11,061 nt of DNA from positions 1 through 11,061 of the forward strand of contig CAAFXQ010000067.1 in NCBI GenBank assembly GCA_900767015.1, in the 5' to 3' direction. The DNA is from Clostridia bacterium (GTDB taxonomy: Bacteria > Bacillota > Clostridia > Oscillospirales > Acutalibacteraceae). The translations under genes were made by a program, and so were the position numbers. This document shows positions 1-6,048 of the stretch, in pieces (the stretch's first letter is position 1; every line of letters begins with the position of its first letter). The notes under the pieces are model-generated. The model was not told the origin of the DNA, ran no database searches, and was given only the letters and a program-made list of their open reading frames with translations.

Positions 1-12
1 CTGACGCCGCCA

Positions 13-50
13 CCTCCCTCACGAGGGAGGCTTTATTTGGCACCTTTTTT
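13..50 (+). terminator. Possible terminator hairpin of a gene left of the window
   Basis: CCTCCCTC (13-20) and GAGGGAGG (23-30) are perfect inverted repeats with almost no loop, followed by CTTTATTT and a run of six T at 45-50. This could end a plus-strand transcript entering from the left. The arms share the CTCCCTC/GAGGGAG core with the repeat at 66-110, so it may equally be one end of that repeat family. No gene is visible to its left. Confidence 0.35.
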
Positions 51-65
51 CGGTCAATATCATTT

Positions 66-110
66 GGCTCCCTCTTTGAGGGAGCTGTCACGAAGTGACT
101 GAGGGAGGCC
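66..110. repeat. CTCCCTC/GAGGGAG double-hairpin intergenic repeat
   Basis: Two perfect hairpins sit side by side: GCTCCCTC (67-74) with GAGGGAGC (78-85), loop TTT; and GTCAC (87-91) with GTGAC (95-99), loop GAA. A further GAGGGAGGCC (101-110) can pair with GGCTCCCTC (66-74), giving an alternative outer stem around the second hairpin. This form resembles REP-like elements that I recall as common between genes in Ruminococcaceae-type genomes. That family assignment is from memory, not from a search. No coding potential is seen. Confidence 0.7.
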
Positions 111-114
111 TCAA

Positions 115-196
115 GGCGGCCGGGTGCGGCGAAGCCGCACGTTAGCCGTTGCCGTTGGCAACGGCTAACACAAAACCGCAGGTTTTGTCGGCCGCC
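115..196. repeat. 82-base element able to fold into a perfect four-way junction
   Basis: An outer inverted repeat GGCGGCCG (115-122) / CGGCCGCC (189-196) encloses three perfect hairpins with almost no unpaired bases between them. Hairpin 1 is GTGCGGC (124-130) / GCCGCAC (134-140), loop GAA. Hairpin 2 is a 13-bp stem, 141-153 with 157-169, loop GTT. Hairpin 3 is ACAAAACC (170-177) / GGTTTTGT (181-188), loop GCA. Only G123 lies unpaired at the junction. The same fold is available to either DNA strand or to RNA. No gene overlaps it. It may be a mobile or replicated intergenic element; its function is unknown. Confidence 0.75.
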
Positions 197-372
197 GTCC
201 CGCCTCCGGCTGAAGCTCCCCCGAAGCCGCTACACTTACCGTCACTTATAATCTACCGGCTTTCCTTTACATAACCGCTGATTCTGCGGGCGGAGACTAT
301 CCGTCAGAACAGGTTTCCCCGCGACCACAATGTGCCCGAAGCAGGATTTCCCCGTTTTGTCCCGACTTCATT
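197..372. other. Gene-free stretch with a short direct repeat
   Basis: No open frame with a credible start and ribosome site was found here. The only structure noticed is a near-identical direct repeat, CAGGTTTCCCCG (310-321) and CAGGATTTCCCCG (342-354), and a small hairpin CCGC/GCGG near 275-288. A lone CTTCAT (366-371) marks the left end of the motif series that continues at 405-481. This region lies beyond the stop codon of proC and would be in its transcript only if transcription continues. Confidence 0.4.
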
Positions 373-403
373 TCTGACATCTGACCTCTGATATCTGAAA
401 TCT
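373..403. repeat. Tandem heptamer repeat TCTGANN
   Basis: Four head-to-tail heptamers, TCTGACA, TCTGACC, TCTGATA and TCTGAAA, are followed by a partial TCT. The first five bases are invariant and the last two vary. A second tract of the same family lies in the asnB leader at 8545-8579. It is bounded on both sides by CTTCAT motifs (366-371 and 415-420). Confidence 0.75.
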
Positions 404-404
404 T

Positions 405-481
405 CCCGGGCACACTTCATGCGGCTCGGCCGCACTTCATAGCGCCCTGCGCTGCTTCATACGCCGACAGGCGTACTTCAT
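405..481. repeat. Array of short hairpins separated by CTTCAT
   Basis: Four modules of about 20 bases each end in CTTCAT (415-420, 435-440, 455-460, 476-481). Between the motifs lie different self-complementary cores: CCCGGG (405-410); GCGGC/GCCGC with loop TCG (421-433); AGCGC/GCGCT with loop CCT (441-453); ACGCC/GGCGT with loop GACA (461-474). The stems differ in sequence but all are perfectly paired. Read on the minus strand the motif is ATGAAG, and the array begins right after the proC stop codon, so it would form the start of the proC 3' untranslated region. It is not a CRISPR array: the period is too short and the interspersed parts are palindromes. Confidence 0.7.
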
Positions 482-484
482 TTT

Positions 485-1279
485 TTACAGTTTCCGGTCT
501 TTTTCAAAAGCGCTTTCCACCGCATCGGTAACAGCCGCTTCAAAGCCGTCTCTTTGAAGAGCTAAAACCCCCTCAATGGTTGTTCCGCCGGGTGAGCATA
601 CCTTGTCAATCAGCTCCCATGGGTGCTCGCCGGACTCAAGGATCATCTTTGCTGAGCCTAAAACCGCCTGTGCCGAGATTTCAAGCGCCTGCTTTTTCGA
701 CAGTCCGTTTTTGACCGCCGCTCTTGCCATGGCGTCAATAAACATATAGGCGTACGCAGGCGAACAGCCGCCGATTACACCGAAAATCGGAAACTTGTCT
801 TCCGGAAGCTCGATTGCCTTGCCGAAGCATGAGCACATTTTCCGTACAAAGTCAAGGTCGTCTTTTGTAGCTTTTTCGTTGCCGCAATAGCCGCATATCG
901 CTTCAGCGACAACGGCATTTATGTTCGGCATGACCCGTACGATTCTTGTGTTTTCGTTAAGCAGAGAGCCGATAAAACCGAGTGTTTTCCCCGCCGCTAT
1001 CGAAATGATGAGCGGGGATTTTTCTTTTACGGTTTCCCGTATTTCGGGCAAAAGAACCCCGAAAATGTTCGGCTTTACGCTGAGAACGACTTGATCGCAG
1101 CCCATGCAAAGTGCGTTTGCACTTTCAAAAACCGTAACGCCGTACGTTTCGGACAGTTCCTGTGCTTTTTCTTTGATGACATCAAATACGCCGATCTCTT
1201 CGCCCTTTAAAAAGCCGGAAGAGACGATGCCCTTGATGATGGCTGATGCCATGTTTCCCGTTCCGATAAATCCGAGCAT
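485..1279 (-). CDS. proC: Pyrroline-5-carboxylate reductase
   Basis: This enzyme reduces 1-pyrroline-5-carboxylate to L-proline with NAD(P)H, the last step of proline synthesis in the cytoplasm. The 264-residue protein has the usual family length. It opens with a Rossmann dinucleotide site (GFIGTGNM, residues 3-10), carries SVKP (67-70) and VMPN (117-120), and ends in the dimerisation domain with the ProC signature around SPGGTT (229-234). The ATG at 1279 is chosen over a longer in-frame extension because the Rossmann fold begins at residue 2 and an AAGGTG ribosome site lies just upstream. It starts 20 bases after mscL on the same strand, so the two are probably co-transcribed. No clear intrinsic terminator follows; instead the hairpin array at 405-481 begins a few bases past the stop. 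Confidence 0.95.
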   Translation of the reverse strand: MLGFIGTGNMASAIIKGIVSSGFLKGEEIGVFDVIKEKAQELSETYGVTVFESANALCMGCDQVVLSVKPNIFGVLLPEIRETVKEKSPLIISIAAGKTLGFIGSLLNENTRIVRVMPNINAVVAEAICGYCGNEKATKDDLDFVRKMCSCFGKAIELPEDKFPIFGVIGGCSPAYAYMFIDAMARAAVKNGLSKKQALEISAQAVLGSAKMILESGEHPWELIDKVCSPGGTTIEGVLALQRDGFEAAVTDAVESAFEKDRKL

Positions 1280-1299
1280 TTTGTTCACCTTCTTATTTC

Positions 1300-1788
1300 T
1301 TATGCTGTTACTTCTTCCGCTTCTAATGCGGACGTGCAGAAAGGACACTTGGTCGCTTCGATGCTGATCTCGCTTTGGCAATACGGACATTTTTTGGTTG
1401 TCGGTGCGGCAGGCTCTTCCTCTTTCTTGCCGACGCTCATGATTTTGTTGATTCCCTTGACGAGCAGGAAGATCACAAACGCCATGATCAGGAAGTTAAT
1501 GACCGCCGTGATAAGCGAACCGTAATTGAGCGTTGCAAAGCCGGCTTCTTTGGCGGCTTCGGCAGTTTTGAAAACCTCGTCGGTTACGCCGAGAACGATA
1601 AATTTGTCCGAAAAGTTGATGCCCTTTGTAATAAGGCTTAAAAGCGGCGAAACCAGATCGTTTACAAGCGAGTTGACGATTGCCTGAAAGGCGCCGCCGA
1701 TGATAACGCCGACGGCAAGATCAATTACGTTGCCGCGCATGATGAACTTTTTGAATTCTGCGAAAAATCCTTTGCTTTTTTCTTTCAT
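1300..1788 (-). CDS. mscL: Large-conductance mechanosensitive channel with C-terminal zinc ribbon
   Basis: MscL is a homopentameric inner-membrane channel that opens under membrane tension and releases solutes during hypo-osmotic shock. The 162-residue protein has the hallmark N-terminal helix and pore helix (MRGNVIDLAVGVIIGGAF, residues 17-34; TM1 about 20-43), a periplasmic/extracellular loop, and TM2 about 91-113. A charged linker (about 118-133) leads to an added domain, CPYC (134-137) and CPFC (148-151), a four-cysteine zinc-ribbon pattern that E. coli MscL lacks. This makes it longer than the roughly 136-residue E. coli form. Start is ATG with AGGAGG eight bases upstream. It heads a two-gene unit with proC; both relate to osmotic balance if the proline serves as a compatible solute, which is inference. 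Confidence 0.93.
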   Translation of the reverse strand: MKEKSKGFFAEFKKFIMRGNVIDLAVGVIIGGAFQAIVNSLVNDLVSPLLSLITKGINFSDKFIVLGVTDEVFKTAEAAKEAGFATLNYGSLITAVINFLIMAFVIFLLVKGINKIMSVGKKEEEPAAPTTKKCPYCQSEISIEATKCPFCTSALEAEEVTA

Positions 1789-1819
1789 TTTTATAATCCT
1801 CCTATGGTATGCTTTGTCT

Positions 1820-1828
1820 ATTCTATCA
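1820..1828 (-). promoter_or_regulatory. Candidate extended -10 promoter for mscL-proC
   Basis: On the minus strand the sequence TGATAGAAT matches an extended -10 element (TG-N-TAGAAT), with no convincing -35 at 17 bases upstream (TTTATT). It lies between the copA terminator and the mscL ribosome site. Because the copA transcript should end at 1849-1903, mscL needs its own start, and this is the best candidate. Confidence 0.4.
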
Positions 1829-1835
1829 CATTGTT

Positions 1836-1903
1836 TTATAAAAATAAAGGCAAAATCGAAAGGAAGCTCTGATTTTGTTCAGAGGTTCCTTTCGGATTTT
1901 GCC
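1836..1903 (-). terminator. Intrinsic terminator of the csoR-copA unit
   Basis: A long near-perfect inverted repeat occupies 1849-1903, with arms GGCAAAATC...GGAAGCTCTG and CAGAGGTTCC...GATTTTGCC around a short loop. In the minus direction it is followed by a T-rich run (complement of 1836-1848). It lies about 20 bases after the copA stop codon and separates the copper unit from mscL. Confidence 0.85.
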
Positions 1904-1924
1904 TGTCTGTCGGACGAATACGGT

Positions 1925-2125
1925 TTACAGTACCGTGTATCCCTGGGCTTCAACCGCCGAGCGGAGCGTTTCATCGGATACGTCTTTTGAAAGTGTCACG
2001 ACTGCCGTTCCTTTTTCGTGGCTGACGGCCGCTTCTTCGACGCCGTCAAGCTCTTCAAGACATTTCTTGACCCTTGCTTCGCAGTGCGCACACATCATAC
2101 CGTCAATTTTCATTGTCTTTTCCAT
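1925..2125 (-). other. Possible internal translation start giving free CopZ-like chaperone
   Basis: Within copA, an in-frame ATG (codon 772) begins exactly at the C-terminal heavy-metal domain. It is preceded by AAGGGG nine bases upstream, a plausible ribosome site. Starting here would give a 66-residue protein (MEKTMKIDGMMCAHC at its N terminus), the normal size of a CopZ copper chaperone. CopZ normally carries Cu(I) to CopA and CsoR. Whether translation really starts here cannot be told from sequence; the motif could be a relic of a separate copZ gene that fused to copA. Confidence 0.35.
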
Positions 2126-4438
2126 TGTTACAATCCCCTTGCTGTGCTTTTTTATTTTTGTGACCTTACGGTCATGTTTAGCGGAATGGATTTTAAATAG
2201 ATTGAGCCTTAAAGCGTTTGTGACAACACAAAAGCTTGAAAGACTCATTGCCGCTGCGCCGAACATCGGGTTCATTTCCCAGCCGAGAAGCGGAATGAAG
2301 GCGCCGGCGGCAAGCGGAATTCCGACAGCGTTATAAAAGAACGCCCAGAACAGATTTTCGTGAATGTTCCGGATTGTCGCCCGGCTTAGCCGGATTGCGG
2401 CTGTAACGTCGGTCAGGCGGCTGTTGATCAGAACCACGTCCGCCGCATCTACGGCAACATCCGCACCGGCACCGACAGCGATTCCCGTGTCGGCGGTGAT
2501 AAGAGCCGGGGCGTCGTTGATTCCGTCGCCGACCATCGCCGTTTTTCCCTCACGGCAAAGCTTTTTGACCGTTTCCTGCTTTTCGTCGGGAAGAACGCCT
2601 GCGATTACTTCGTCAATACCGGCTTTTCCGGCGACGGCTTTTGCCGTCCGCTCGTTGTCTCCCGTGAGCATCACAACCCGGATTCCCATGTTCTTCATTT
2701 GTCTGATTGCTTCGGTGCTGTCCGCTTTGATTGTGTCAGCGACGGCAATCACACCGAGAAGCTTTTCATTTTTAGAAAAGAACAGCGGCGTCTTTCCCTC
2801 TTTTGCAAGATCAGACGCTTTTTGTCTGATATCTTCGGGAACTTTTGCGCTCTTTTCAATCAATTCAAGCTTGCCCCCCGAAAGAACGTCTCCGTCCCTG
2901 ACGGCGCAGACCCCGAAGCCGGAAAGCGCCCGGAAGTTTTCGGTCTCAAAAGCTTCTGCGTTCCGTTCTTCGGCATACCGTATGATCGCCCCGGCAAGTG
3001 GGTGCTCGCTCTTCTTTTCGAGCGAAAACGCAAGCGACAACAGTTCTTCTTCACTTACTTCGTTCGGGATAATATCGGTGACGTTCGGTTCTCCTTTTGT
3101 AATTGTGCCCGTTTTGTCAAGGGCAACAATCTCGGTTTTGCCTAAGTTTTCGAGTGCTTCGGCGGACTTGAAAAGAATCGAGTTCTTGGCGCCGACCCCG
3201 TTTCCGACCATAATCGCTACCGGGGTTGCAAGTCCTAAGGCACACGGACAGCTGATGACTAAAACGGATATGCCTCTTGCAAGTGAGAAGCCGACGCTTT
3301 GTCCGGCAATCAGCCACGCCGCAACGGTGATTACCGCAATTGCCATCACGACCGGTACAAAAACGCCCGACACCTTGTCCGCCGTTTTGGCAATCGGTGC
3401 TTTGGAAGCGGCGGTGTCGCTGACCGTTTTGATAATCTGAGACAGGGTGGTGTCCTCGCCGACCCGTGTCGCCTTGCAGGTGATGAAGCCGGAGCGGTTG
3501 ACGGTTGCACAAAACACCTTGTCGTTTTCCTTTTTGTCAACAGGAATGCTTTCGCCCGTCAGGGCGGATTCGTCAACGGCGCTTTCTCCGTTTATGACCA
3601 CAGCGTCAACGGGTATGCTTTCTCCGGGACGGACAACAAAAATATCGCCCTGTTTTACTTCGCTTGCCGGAACGACTGTCTCTTTTCCGTCTGTTATAAG
3701 GGTAGCGGTTTTCGGCGCAAGGCGTATCAGACTTTTGAGTGCATCGGCGGTTTTTCCTTTGGAGCGGGCTTCGAGCATCTTTCCGACGGTAATCAGCGCA
3801 AGAATCATCGCCGCCGATTCGAAATAGAATTCGTGCATATAGCTGCTTACCGCCGCCGTGTCGCCTTTACTCTGGGCGTCGGTCATCAGAAAGAGAACGA
3901 CAGTGCTGTATCCGAAAGCGGCCGACGCCCCGAGGGACACGAGCGTATCCATATTCGGCGCTTTGTGCATCAGAGCCTTAAAGCCGCTGACAAAGAATTT
4001 TTGGTTGATGATCATAACGGCGGCGGTAAGAAGCAGTTGAAGAAGCCCCATTGCCACATGATTATTTTCAAAAAACGCAGGAAGCGGAAAGCCCCACATC
4101 ATATGTCCCATTGAAAAATACATCAGCACTATTAAAAAGCCGAGCGACAGCACAAGCCGTCTTTTCAGCTTCGGCGTTTCGGTGTCTTTGAGAAAATCCG
4201 CTGTATCGGATGAATCGGAAGAAGCTTTCTTTTCGGCGGGGGAGGCACCGTAGCCGGCGTTTTCAACGGCTTTTATGATGTCATCCGGGGACGCTTCGCC
4301 CTCGACGGTCATGGAATTCGTCAGAAGGCTGACAGTACAGTCGGTCACGCCGGGTACTTTTAAAACGGCCTTGCTGACCGCCGTACTGCAGGCGGCACAG
4401 CTCATGCCGGTAACATTGAATTTTTTCGTTTGAACCAC
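1925..4438 (-). CDS. copA: Copper-exporting P1B-type ATPase with C-terminal CopZ-like domain
   Basis: This membrane pump uses ATP to export Cu(I) and protects the cell from copper. In order, the 837-residue protein shows an N-terminal heavy-metal-associated domain with GMSCAAC (C14, C17), eight expected membrane segments, the actuator TGE (294-296), the copper-selective CPC motif in TM6 (397-399), the phosphorylated aspartate in DKTGT (D441), and the hinge GDGINDAP from 637. After the last membrane segments a basic linker (about 752-771) leads to a second heavy-metal domain (772-837) with MCAHC (C783, C786). Most CopA proteins end soon after the membrane part, so this looks like a CopZ chaperone fused to the pump. 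The start is GTG; no in-frame ATG lies nearby, and a stop codon sits in frame 15 bases upstream. The GAGG overlapping the GTG is too close to be a normal ribosome site, so coupling to csoR, 33 bases upstream, is likely. Confidence 0.95.
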   Translation of the reverse strand: MVQTKKFNVTGMSCAACSTAVSKAVLKVPGVTDCTVSLLTNSMTVEGEASPDDIIKAVENAGYGASPAEKKASSDSSDTADFLKDTETPKLKRRLVLSLGFLIVLMYFSMGHMMWGFPLPAFFENNHVAMGLLQLLLTAAVMIINQKFFVSGFKALMHKAPNMDTLVSLGASAAFGYSTVVLFLMTDAQSKGDTAAVSSYMHEFYFESAAMILALITVGKMLEARSKGKTADALKSLIRLAPKTATLITDGKETVVPASEVKQGDIFVVRPGESIPVDAVVINGESAVDESALTGESIPVDKKENDKVFCATVNRSGFITCKATRVGEDTTLSQIIKTVSDTAASKAPIAKTADKVSGVFVPVVMAIAVITVAAWLIAGQSVGFSLARGISVLVISCPCALGLATPVAIMVGNGVGAKNSILFKSAEALENLGKTEIVALDKTGTITKGEPNVTDIIPNEVSEEELLSLAFSLEKKSEHPLAGAIIRYAEERNAEAFETENFRALSGFGVCAVRDGDVLSGGKLELIEKSAKVPEDIRQKASDLAKEGKTPLFFSKNEKLLGVIAVADTIKADSTEAIRQMKNMGIRVVMLTGDNERTAKAVAGKAGIDEVIAGVLPDEKQETVKKLCREGKTAMVGDGINDAPALITADTGIAVGAGADVAVDAADVVLINSRLTDVTAAIRLSRATIRNIHENLFWAFFYNAVGIPLAAGAFIPLLGWEMNPMFGAAAMSLSSFCVVTNALRLNLFKIHSAKHDRKVTKIKKHSKGIVTMEKTMKIDGMMCAHCEARVKKCLEELDGVEEAAVSHEKGTAVVTLSKDVSDETLRSAVEAQGYTVL

Positions 4439-4471
4439 CTCGGTTTTGTATCAGTCAGTTTATTGTTGACA

Positions 4472-4771
4472 TTATTTCATCAGCTTATAAAGAGTGGAAA
4501 GAAGCTCGTCGACGGTTTCATCTTTTCCGGCCCGGATATCATCGGCGACGCAGGTCTTGATGTGATTGCCCAACAGTTCACGGTTGAACGCGTTGAGCGC
4601 CGCTCCGGCCGCCGCCGACTGTATCAGGATTTCCGGACAGTAGGCGTCGTTTTCGACCATGCGGCGAATCCCCCGGATTTGCCCTTCGATACGGTTGAGC
4701 CGATTAATCAACTTTTTGTATTCGTCCTCGTCCCGCTTTTTCTCTTTGTGACAAAAGCATTGCTTTTCCAT
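4472..4771 (-). CDS. csoR: Copper-sensing transcriptional repressor CsoR
   Basis: CsoR is an all-helical repressor that leaves DNA when it binds Cu(I). The 99-residue protein matches the CsoR/RcnR/FrmR family (RLNRIEGQIRGIRRMV, residues 24-39). The Cu(I) ligand set C45, H70, C74 keeps the spacing of the Mycobacterium tuberculosis ligands C36, H61, C65, which favours copper over nickel or formaldehyde sensing. The N terminus has an additional Cys-x-Cys-His (C5, C7, H8) outside the core. It is first in a two-gene unit with copA, 33 bases apart. A strong promoter with a CsoR-type operator lies just upstream, so the unit is autoregulated. The ribosome site (AGGCGG) is modest. Confidence 0.94.
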   Translation of the reverse strand: MEKQCFCHKEKKRDEDEYKKLINRLNRIEGQIRGIRRMVENDAYCPEILIQSAAAGAALNAFNRELLGNHIKTCVADDIRAGKDETVDELLSTLYKLMK

Positions 4772-4800
4772 ACTATATACACCGCCTTTCGGTTGACTGC

Positions 4801-4829
4801 ATTATATACCCCTAAGGGGTATTTGTCAA
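4801..4829 (-). promoter_or_regulatory. csoR-copA promoter with CsoR operator in its spacer
   Basis: On the minus strand a consensus -35 TTGACA (complement of 4824-4829) and -10 TATAAT (complement of 4801-4806) are exactly 17 bases apart. The spacer is filled by the inverted repeat ATACCCC-TAA-GGGGTAT (4806-4822). This matches the GC-flanked TACCC...GGGTA operator type known for CsoR. Repressor bound there would block RNA polymerase directly, giving copper-inducible expression. Confidence 0.9.
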
Positions 4830-4860
4830 GGGGCGGAAAAGAATTCGTCTGCGGTTTCGG

Positions 4861-4889
4861 TTGAACAATTTTTCCGATTGTGGTATAAT
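4861..4889 (+). promoter_or_regulatory. dusB promoter
   Basis: TTGAAC (4861-4866) and TATAAT (4884-4889) are separated by 17 bases, and a TG one base before the -10 makes it an extended -10 promoter. It fires to the right, away from the csoR promoter, and its -35 lies about 30 bases from that of csoR. The start point should fall near 4896, leaving a leader of about 30 bases before dusB. Confidence 0.75.
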
Positions 4890-4928
4890 GACCGGCAGAA
4901 AAGCAAGTACAGGTAAGGATTGAACAAA

Positions 4929-5897
4929 ATGAAACTCGGAAAGATTGAACTTGACCCCCGCTCGGCCGGTCTTGCCCCGATGGCAGGCGTCGCCGATATG
5001 GCATTTCGGGAATTATGCGTGGAATACGGCGCGACCTATGTCGTCAGCGAAATGGTCAGCAGTAAGGGACTGACCATGTGCGACCGCAAAAGCCGCAAGC
5101 TGTTGGTGCTGTCCGACAAGGAGCGCCCTGCGGCGGCGCAGATCTTCGGCTGTGACCCGAAAATTATGGCACAGTCGGCGGTCAGCTGTCTGGACTTTCA
5201 CCCGGACGTCATTGACATCAATATGGGCTGTCCGGCGCCGAAAATTGCCGGAAACGGCGGCGGCTCCGCCCTTTTGAAAAGCCCTGCGCTTGCCGGCGAA
5301 ATCATCAAAGAGGTCGTAAACGCCGTTGATCTTCCCGTCACGGTGAAAATCCGTATCGGCTGGGACAAAGACAGCATCAACGCCGTCGAGATGGCGAAAA
5401 TCGCCGAACAGGCCGGTGCGGCGGCGATCACCGTCCACGGACGCACAAGAGAGCAGATGTACGCTCCGCCCGTTGATACGGAAACGATCGCCCTTGTCAA
5501 AAAAAGCGTCTCCATTCCCGTGATCGCAAACGGCGACATTGTGGACGGGCTTTCGGCGGCGAAAATGATTGAGGAAACCGGCTGTGACTATCTGCTTGTC
5601 GGTCGGGGAGCGTTAGGACGACCGTGGGTGTTCAGCCAGATCAGCGCCTATCTCAAATACGAAAAGATTCTTCCCGAACCGCCCGTCAGCGAACGAATGC
5701 GGGTCATGATCCGCCACATCGAGCGCATCTGCGACTACAAAGGCGAAAAGGTCGGCATCAAGGAAGCGAGAAAGCACGCCGCCTGGTACATCAAAGGCAT
5801 GAGAGGCGCCGCGCCTTACCGTCAGCAGATCGGCATGCTGTCGTCCATCGAACAGCTGCACGAGCTTGCGTATAAAATTGCGGTCGAAAACAGCTGA
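4929..5897 (+). CDS. dusB: tRNA-dihydrouridine synthase, DusB-like
   Basis: This flavoenzyme reduces specific uridines in tRNA to dihydrouridine, using FMN and NAD(P)H, in the cytoplasm. The 322-residue protein starts the TIM barrel with LAPMAGVADMAFR (15-27), the Dus form of the FMN-binding strand. It carries the catalytic cysteine C101 in NMGCPAPK, K140 in VKIRIGW and HGRT (170-173), which line the flavin site, and VGRGALGRPW near the phosphate end. The C-terminal helical domain (about 245-322) is the RNA-binding part. The ATG at 4929 is preferred over a TTG at 4920, because AAGGA lies nine bases before the ATG but directly abuts the TTG. It is a single-gene unit, with its own promoter and a hairpin after the stop. 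In many Firmicutes dus genes sit near ribosome or tRNA genes; here the neighbours are unrelated. The subfamily (DusB against other Dus) is inferred from overall form. Confidence 0.9.
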   Translation: MKLGKIELDPRSAGLAPMAGVADMAFRELCVEYGATYVVSEMVSSKGLTMCDRKSRKLLVLSDKERPAAAQIFGCDPKIMAQSAVSCLDFHPDVIDINMGCPAPKIAGNGGGSALLKSPALAGEIIKEVVNAVDLPVTVKIRIGWDKDSINAVEMAKIAEQAGAAAITVHGRTREQMYAPPVDTETIALVKKSVSIPVIANGDIVDGLSAAKMIEETGCDYLLVGRGALGRPWVFSQISAYLKYEKILPEPPVSERMRVMIRHIERICDYKGEKVGIKEARKHAAWYIKGMRGAAPYRQQIGMLSSIEQLHELAYKIAVENS

Positions 5898-5902
5898 ACA
5901 GA

Positions 5903-5940
5903 CAAAATCCTGTCGGAAAACGGCAGATTTTGCAGTTTTG
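5903..5940 (+). terminator. Probable terminator hairpin after dusB
   Basis: Five bases after the dusB stop, CAAAAT (5903-5908) plus CTGTCG (5910-5915) pairs with CGGCAG (5921-5926) plus ATTTTG (5927-5932). This gives 12 base pairs with one bulged C, one G-U pair and loop GAAAA. The T-run after it is short (TTTT at 5936-5939), so termination may be incomplete and some transcription could pass into the glnN leader. Confidence 0.5.
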
Positions 5941-6007
5941 CACAAAAGAAAAGCCGATATCCGCTTGAACGTTGTACAAAAACGCACCGCAAATCTTATG
6001 CAAAGTG

Positions 6008-6035
6008 TTGACAAATCGGTTTTTATGGGTATAAT
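6008..6035 (+). promoter_or_regulatory. Strong promoter before glnN
   Basis: A perfect -35 TTGACA (6008-6013) and perfect -10 TATAAT (6030-6035) lie 16 bases apart. Transcription should begin near 6042. No other promoter of this quality is seen between dusB and glnN. Confidence 0.85.
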
Positions 6036-6048
6036 GAAGAACATAGAT

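Noticed and set aside
405..481. CRISPR-like array
   Set aside because: Repeats are 6 bases and spacers 10-15 bases and palindromic. No cas genes are present.
1280..1390. 37-residue N-terminal extension of proC
   Set aside because: It overlaps the zinc-ribbon end of mscL, and the Rossmann fold begins right after the ATG at 1279, which has its own ribosome site.
2364..4114. Long plus-strand open frames (358 and 271 codons) opposite copA
   Set aside because: They are antisense to a clearly conserved copA frame, low in complexity (Ser/Ala/Thr-rich or Arg/Gly-rich), and have no credible ribosome site or family match.
4920..4928. TTG start for dusB
   Set aside because: The AAGGA ribosome site directly touches the TTG, while it is nine bases from the ATG at 4929.
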